Part shown: piece after piece, positions 59,625 through 64,000 of the stretch | How positions within the stretch are numbered: the stretch's first letter is position 1 | Layout of the letters: every line of letters begins with the position of its first letter | Assembly (NCBI GenBank): GCA_002914805.1 | Contig: JXTB01000110.1 | Coordinates: 936,045 to 1,000,044 of the forward strand | DNA from: Parasponia andersonii | Lineage: Eukaryota; Streptophyta; Magnoliopsida; Rosales; Cannabaceae | Direction: 5' to 3' | DNA length: 64,000 bases | Position numbers and translations under genes: made by a program | The notes under the pieces: model-generated | What the model was told of the DNA's origin: nothing | Seen by the model: only the letters and a program-made list of their open reading frames with translations | Databases searched by the model: none

Positions 59625-62600
59625 CAAAGCTAGGCACGTACGTTCAATTTAGTTTTGTGTTCCCAATTGAGCTCTCGATTATAAAACTAAAAATCTTCAT
59701 CAATAAGTTGACCTCTTGAATCATCCCGTAGTGGATTTTGATTGTTTAATAAAATAAACAATATTAACCGTAAATGAATATCACGTGATCTGATGGATAA
59801 AGTTCAATAATTTCAACACCACTAGAAACTGTGATAATGATATATATATATCTTAATTAACTTTCAATTTTATCTTGACATAAGATAGACTTGTATAAGA
59901 ATTGCATGCATAGCAGCTTCAAGAAACCTTATTGGCTAGTTCTTCTTCTTTGGATTACTATCATGGAGGATCTTTGTTAAAGGGAACTTATTTATCCCCA
60001 CTGTATAAAGTCTTAGTCCCAAAGTAGTTAGCTTTGGTTATGCTGTCATTTTCAGTGTCCTCTGAATACCTTTGAAAGTAATCAATTAATTGTCGATTAT
60101 AAAATGTAGCCTATAAAGTCTGTACTATCAACCCTTCCTGTTCTTGTTCCTAACCAGTTTAATACGTGGACAATTGGCTGAAGCTAGTAGGGCCAAAAAT
60201 ATGAGTATCTGTAGAACCTGATTACCCTCGACCCTTGGGAGCACCCAAAATAAAAGTGGTACGTTCTTCTGGGGATCTTAGACAGAGTCGAACCAGTTTA
60301 TTTAAAGATAAGTAGATTATTCCAATAAAGGATAACGATGACAGGGGATTAGGGGTACTTTTACATGTAAAAACTCAAAAAAATTACAAAAATAGGGATG
60401 TGTGTTTTTTTTTTCCCCAATTTTAGTAGGGTTTTTATTAGAAAAATAATATTTTTAATAAAAAATTAGAAAAATACTATTTTTAAAATGATTACTAATT
60501 ACTGATAAATAGTTAAAAAAATGTTACTTTAAAAAATAATATTTTTCCAACTATTTTTTAGAAAATAGTTTTCTTTTTTTTAATAGAAACTGTACCATAC
60601 TTACGAAAAACACATGCTACTGTATTTTTCTAATTGTTTCATAAAAATGCTGTAAAAGGCCTTATTTCTCATTTGACAATCGCCAGTTTTGCTGTTATTA
60701 GATAAATTATAAAGGCTTGGGAAGATATTAGGTTGAGTAGCAGTTCCCGGACCACAAGTTTATCTTTGATAGCTTATTTTACAGCAGTGTTTATTGTGAG
60801 CTTCTAAATTTGCTCCTAATGTTTTTTTACTAACCAACCGAGATTTAAAAGCATAGCAAGATTAATTTTGATAAAAAACTGCTATACTTATATTTAGTTA
60901 AATGTTAATTCGACAAAATTTAAATTTTAAAACTGTTATTTTAAACCTTCAATTATTATTTGGGCAAAAAAGGACCTTTTTTAAGATCTAGGGAAATTTT
61001 AAAATTGTTATTGCAAATGTCATTGGATCTAGGGAGAAACTGTTATTGTAAATGTCTTGGATCTACGGAAATTAACCTTGCTATAGTAATTTGGGCCCAT
61101 GTGACTTTTTTTAGGACTTTTTTCAGGAACTTCACAATATTAACGAGTTGTTATTGCATTTGTTACTATAAATTTATTAGGACCAACTACTAGTCACTAA
61201 TAAAGTCACTCTACTCATCACTAAAAGCATGATAATCCTAAAACATCGTTCTACAAAATACCCATAAAAGAGTTATTTTATGCCAAAACACTGCTAATCA
61301 AGTCCATTTCCCTGGATTCTAGCAGCACTTCGGAAGGACTCATGTCGGAAAATGAGATGGCTTAGCCCTGGTTGGCATGACCCGTAATGTTTAATTAATT
61401 GAGCTTCTTACTTAAAATCAGGCCGAAGTCTGAAAAATTAAAAATTTCCGGATGGGCTAAAGTTTTGAGTCTCTAACACTTCTACCCATAAAAAAAAAAA
61501 ATTACAAAAAAAACGGTAGGTCAAGTTTTTTTTCGATTCTTGTACATATTTTTTTAAAAAAAGTATTATTTTTAAAATAGTTACTTGTTACTAGTATCTA
61601 AAAATTTGTTATCAGTTACCAATTATTAGCTATATACCAGTTATAACTACCTTTAATTACTAGTTACCAGTGTTTAAAAATTAGTTATCGGTTACTAGTT
61701 ATTATTTTTGAAAGTGTCATTTTTTTCTATAAACTTTTCAAGAAGTTTTATTTTTCTGAAAGTACGATATCGGATCTAGAAAAAGCCTTGAGTTTACTGT
61801 ATTTTTCTAATTCTTTTCTAAAAATCTGCCTAATTTTCACTAAAGTTTTGAAAATTTCTAGACTTATTTAGAAATATATCATTTTTTAAAGTTGATTTAT
61901 AACAATGACATTTTTCAAAAATATTTACAAAAATGACATTTTTCTTCAGATAATTGACATGTTCAATCCTGTTGATTGGAGTAAATCAAGTTACTTGAGG
62001 CAATCATATTCGTTATTTTAACTAACTTGACTGATTATCTCAAATATCTTATTAATTTGTTAAAAATTGTATTTTTCTAAATATTTTTAAAAGTGGCATG
62101 TTTCTAAATAAATATGGGATTTTCAAAAAATACCCTGAGGTGCGAGTTTTTTGCGATTCATTTGAACTTTGCAAAATAATACTATAGGATTAAAAATTTG
62201 TGAAAATTGATACTCTATTAATTTTTTAACTATTTTTAGTAACATAAAATGTATAATATTCTTCATTAAAACTGGATTAGTACTTATTATTCACCTTAAT
62301 TTTGATAGTATTATTACTTTTTACTTGTTAAAATTATTCAAAAAATCAATCTGAGGTATCAACATTTTGAAATTCTTAATCTCAGTGTCTTATTTTGCGA
62401 AGTCTATTCTTTAAAATTTAAATTCCACAACACCTAAATCTCAAGCTATTTTGTTTACAATTTACTATTTTTAATAGTTTTGAAATTTTACCATATAAAA
62501 TCAAATTTCCTCTAATTAGTTTGTCAATTAGCCCAGCCTGATTGGCATTATATAATGAATCCAAGTGCATATATTACAAGCTCTACGGTCATTGTCACTT

Positions 62601-62662
62601 ATAACTTACAATGATTAAGAAAGGTTTAATCACATAGCACTGTAACATTCAATTATATCCAC
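59625..62662. other. AT-rich stretch with dispersed repeats
   Basis: No gene recognised. 60360-60660 and about 61380-62160 carry copies of the AT-rich dispersed repeat also seen at 3200-3760 (the latter in inverted orientation), including many GTTACTAGT/TTACCAGTT words at 61585-61715. A GGACTTTTTT/TTGTTATTG-rich part at 60960-61150 shows two similar halves (TTGGATCTAGGG and TTGGATCTACGG). Confidence 0.45.
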
Positions 62663-63491
62663 TGTGGGACCCGTTCCCGAATCTTATACCACGAGGAAGG
62701 CTACGCGGATCGCACGTGATCTCACAATCGGCCATTGGGCTGTCCGAGATTAGGGCCGAATCCATCACTAACCCCAGACGGTTCAGTCCAGTCAGACCTC
62801 AACCTCGACAGCTGGGGGTCGGAAGCCCCAAGGGTCTGCCATCTGGGAACGGCGGCCCTTACCTCAACAGTCGGAAGGGTCAGAAGCCCCAAGGGTCTTC
62901 AGACTGAATGTAATGGAGAGCAACCCACGGCTCCAGACCCAGACAGAGCATTTAATGCGATCCTGGGTAGGTGTGTGTGCCAGGGACAAGCCGTCCTGAC
63001 AGAACGGCGATTTGCCCAATTCTTACTCCTGACAGATTGAAGCCGTAGGAGGCGGCGAAAATCAGGCCACGGTAGTACAGAGGAGATGACAGAAATCTCG
63101 GCCCGTGACCGTTGAAAAAAATCTTGAGATGAAAGGTACTCATTCCGAAGATTGAGAACCATGCGGTTCACTATCTCAGGACTACGTATAAAAAAGCCAT
63201 GCGTTCCCGAGAGGGGCATGTACGCTTAAAAACTGATATATATATATATATATAAAAGTCTGAAAATAAAAAGAGAGAGAGATCTACACACTGAAATATT
63301 TTTCCTTACTACCAAACACAGAAAAACCACTGACTTAAGCATCGGAGAGTCTTTGCAGGTAGCCATCCCCGCCTCTCCGATCTTGCTTGGAGTTCAGAGA
63401 GCTTTGAGATAGCAAGGACACGTGGATAGTTAGAGGGTACAGTGTCAGCAGTTCGAGACACATGGACGGCTGATGAGAAATTGCTCCAACA
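62663..63491 (+). repeat. 5' LTR of the Tat-type element
   Basis: 829 bp, TGTGGGACCC...CTCCAACA. It contains a doubled block around GGAAGCCCCAAGGGTCT (62819 and again near 62885), an imperfect inverted repeat (63147-63178) and a TATA box. It is about 180 bases longer than the 15103-15752 copy because of the doubled block. Confidence 0.87.
63187..63196 (+). promoter_or_regulatory. TATA box of the LTR
   Basis: TATAAAAAAG directly follows an inverted repeat (ATTGAGAACC ... GGTTCACTATCTC, 63147-63178) in the LTR, a normal position for the element's own promoter. Transcription would start about 30 bases downstream and run into gag. Confidence 0.55.
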
Positions 63492-63494
63492 GTT

Positions 63495-63512
63495 TGGCGC
63501 CGTCTGTGGGAA
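63495..63512 (+). promoter_or_regulatory. Primer-binding site
   Basis: TGGCGCCGTCTGTGGGAA lies three bases after the LTR end CCAACA. This wording is typical of Tat/Ogre-type Gypsy elements, where it pairs with the 3' end of a host tRNA to prime minus-strand DNA synthesis. I have not verified which tRNA. Confidence 0.8.
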
Positions 63513-63587
63513 AGAGTTGAGCATAGAAAAGAGAGTAAGAAACTCGCGACCACGCTCTCCCCGAACAAGAAAGCCATACAACGTCTG

Positions 63588-64000
63588 ATGGCACCCTCAA
63601 GAATGACAACCAGGAACACACGTCCTGACGCTGAAGGAAGCTCCCGAGAAGAACGATCAGATCTGGGGCAGAAGCTCGATCAGATGCTTGCTGCCCTGGT
63701 GGAAGCAAACAGAGAGGCAGAAATGGCCCACGAGGCCGTCTTGGGTCTAAGGGACGAGGTCGCAGAGGTGCGCAGAGATAATGCACGCCTCGAGGGCTTG
63801 CTGGCAAGTGAGGATAGGACCCAGCGGAGGGAAGATTTCGACGAAGAAGTCCAACAAGAGTTCGAAAGCCAACCGCAAGGAGAAGCTCCCGCCCCGTCCG
63901 GGTCACGGATGCAGGGGGTACGGCAAAGCCAGTCGAGACCTTTCCAAACCAGGGGGGAAACGAGCGGAAAACACCATGAAAGCCCTGGGGGTACGCCCCC
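63588..64000 (+). CDS. gag start of the Tat-type Gypsy element, open to the window edge (fossil)
   Basis: A 137-codon frame beginning MAPSRMTTRNTRPDAEGSS, 97 bases after the LTR, with no stop before the right edge. It has a long Glu/Ala/Leu-rich segment (about residues 28-75) likely to form a coiled coil, followed by a Gln/Pro/Arg-rich part, the usual N-terminal style of plant Gypsy Gag in this lineage. The Gag core and zinc knuckle would lie beyond the window. Codon use is GC-rich, unlike the flanking DNA. Confidence 0.75.
   Translation, partial: MAPSRMTTRNTRPDAEGSSREERSDLGQKLDQMLAALVEANREAEMAHEAVLGLRDEVAEVRRDNARLEGLLASEDRTQRREDFDEEVQQEFESQPQGEAPAPSGSRMQGVRQSQSRPFQTRGETSGKHHESPGGTP

Larger units (their letters stand above)
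62663..64000 (+). mobile_element. Ty3/Gypsy element, Tat-lineage, 5' end only (fossil; runs off the window)
   Basis: Parts: 5' LTR 62663-63491, primer-binding site 63495-63512 and an open gag from 63588 to the edge. The LTR matches the LTRs of the derivative at 15103-19441 as reverse complement, so these are the same family. What is visible looks whole, with no break in the 137 gag codons seen; the rest of the element lies beyond the window. The left target duplication would be the five bases before 62663 (ATCCAC... region), but its partner is not in view. Confidence 0.85.

Noticed and set aside
63309-63906. Minus-strand open frames opposite the LTR and gag start
   Set aside because: They are shadows of the GC-rich LTR and gag; the plus-strand frame has the LTR, primer site and start codon in proper order.

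Overview
This window is AT-rich plant nuclear DNA, almost certainly from a eudicot. The signs are a pectin methylesterase/invertase inhibitor gene, tRNA-derived SINEs, PIF/Harbinger and hAT DNA transposons, and Ty3/Gypsy and Ty1/Copia LTR elements. It is a gene-poor, repeat-packed interval. The one host gene I can support is an intronless, GC-rich PMEI-type gene on the minus strand at 32179-32811. Three assembly gaps are present: single Ns at 6495 and 15529, and a 662-base run at 43461-44122.

Layout. 1-5.6 kb: AT-rich DNA with a SINE (2912-3085) and dispersed AT-rich repeats. 5.6-7.5 kb: a Copia gag fragment, two more SINEs and a 140-bp tandem duplication. 7.4-14 kb: an old Gypsy LTR with its primer-binding site and a decayed interior, carrying a nested Copia solo LTR. 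15.1-19.4 kb: a 4.3-kb Tat-type Gypsy derivative flanked by GTTAC. It has no gag-pol and instead carries an intron-bearing antisense gene. 21.0-23.2 and 26.7-29.1 kb: solo LTRs of the same large-LTR family, each with perfect 5-bp target duplications. 32.2-32.8 kb: the PMEI gene. 33.7-38.0 kb: two SINE-type repeats and an 81-bp-period tandem array. 38.7-40.3 kb: an hAT-type element. 40.6-46.0 kb: two further large LTRs in inverted orientation around the N gap. 46.2-52.9 kb: a SIRE/Maximus-like Copia element with both LTRs. 54.5-59.6 kb: a two-gene PIF/Harbinger transposon with a nested MITE. 62.7 kb to the right edge: the 5' LTR, primer-binding site and open gag start of a Gypsy element from the same family as the 15.1-19.4 kb derivative, in the opposite orientation.

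The most distinctive item is the antisense, spliced, PF04195-like gene inside the 15.1-19.4 kb element, together with its better preserved relative at the right edge. The commonest theme is one large-LTR Gypsy family present five times, three of them as clear solo LTRs, which shows repeated LTR-LTR recombination. All LTR elements are treated here as fossils. Family names rest on motif recognition by eye; no database search was run.
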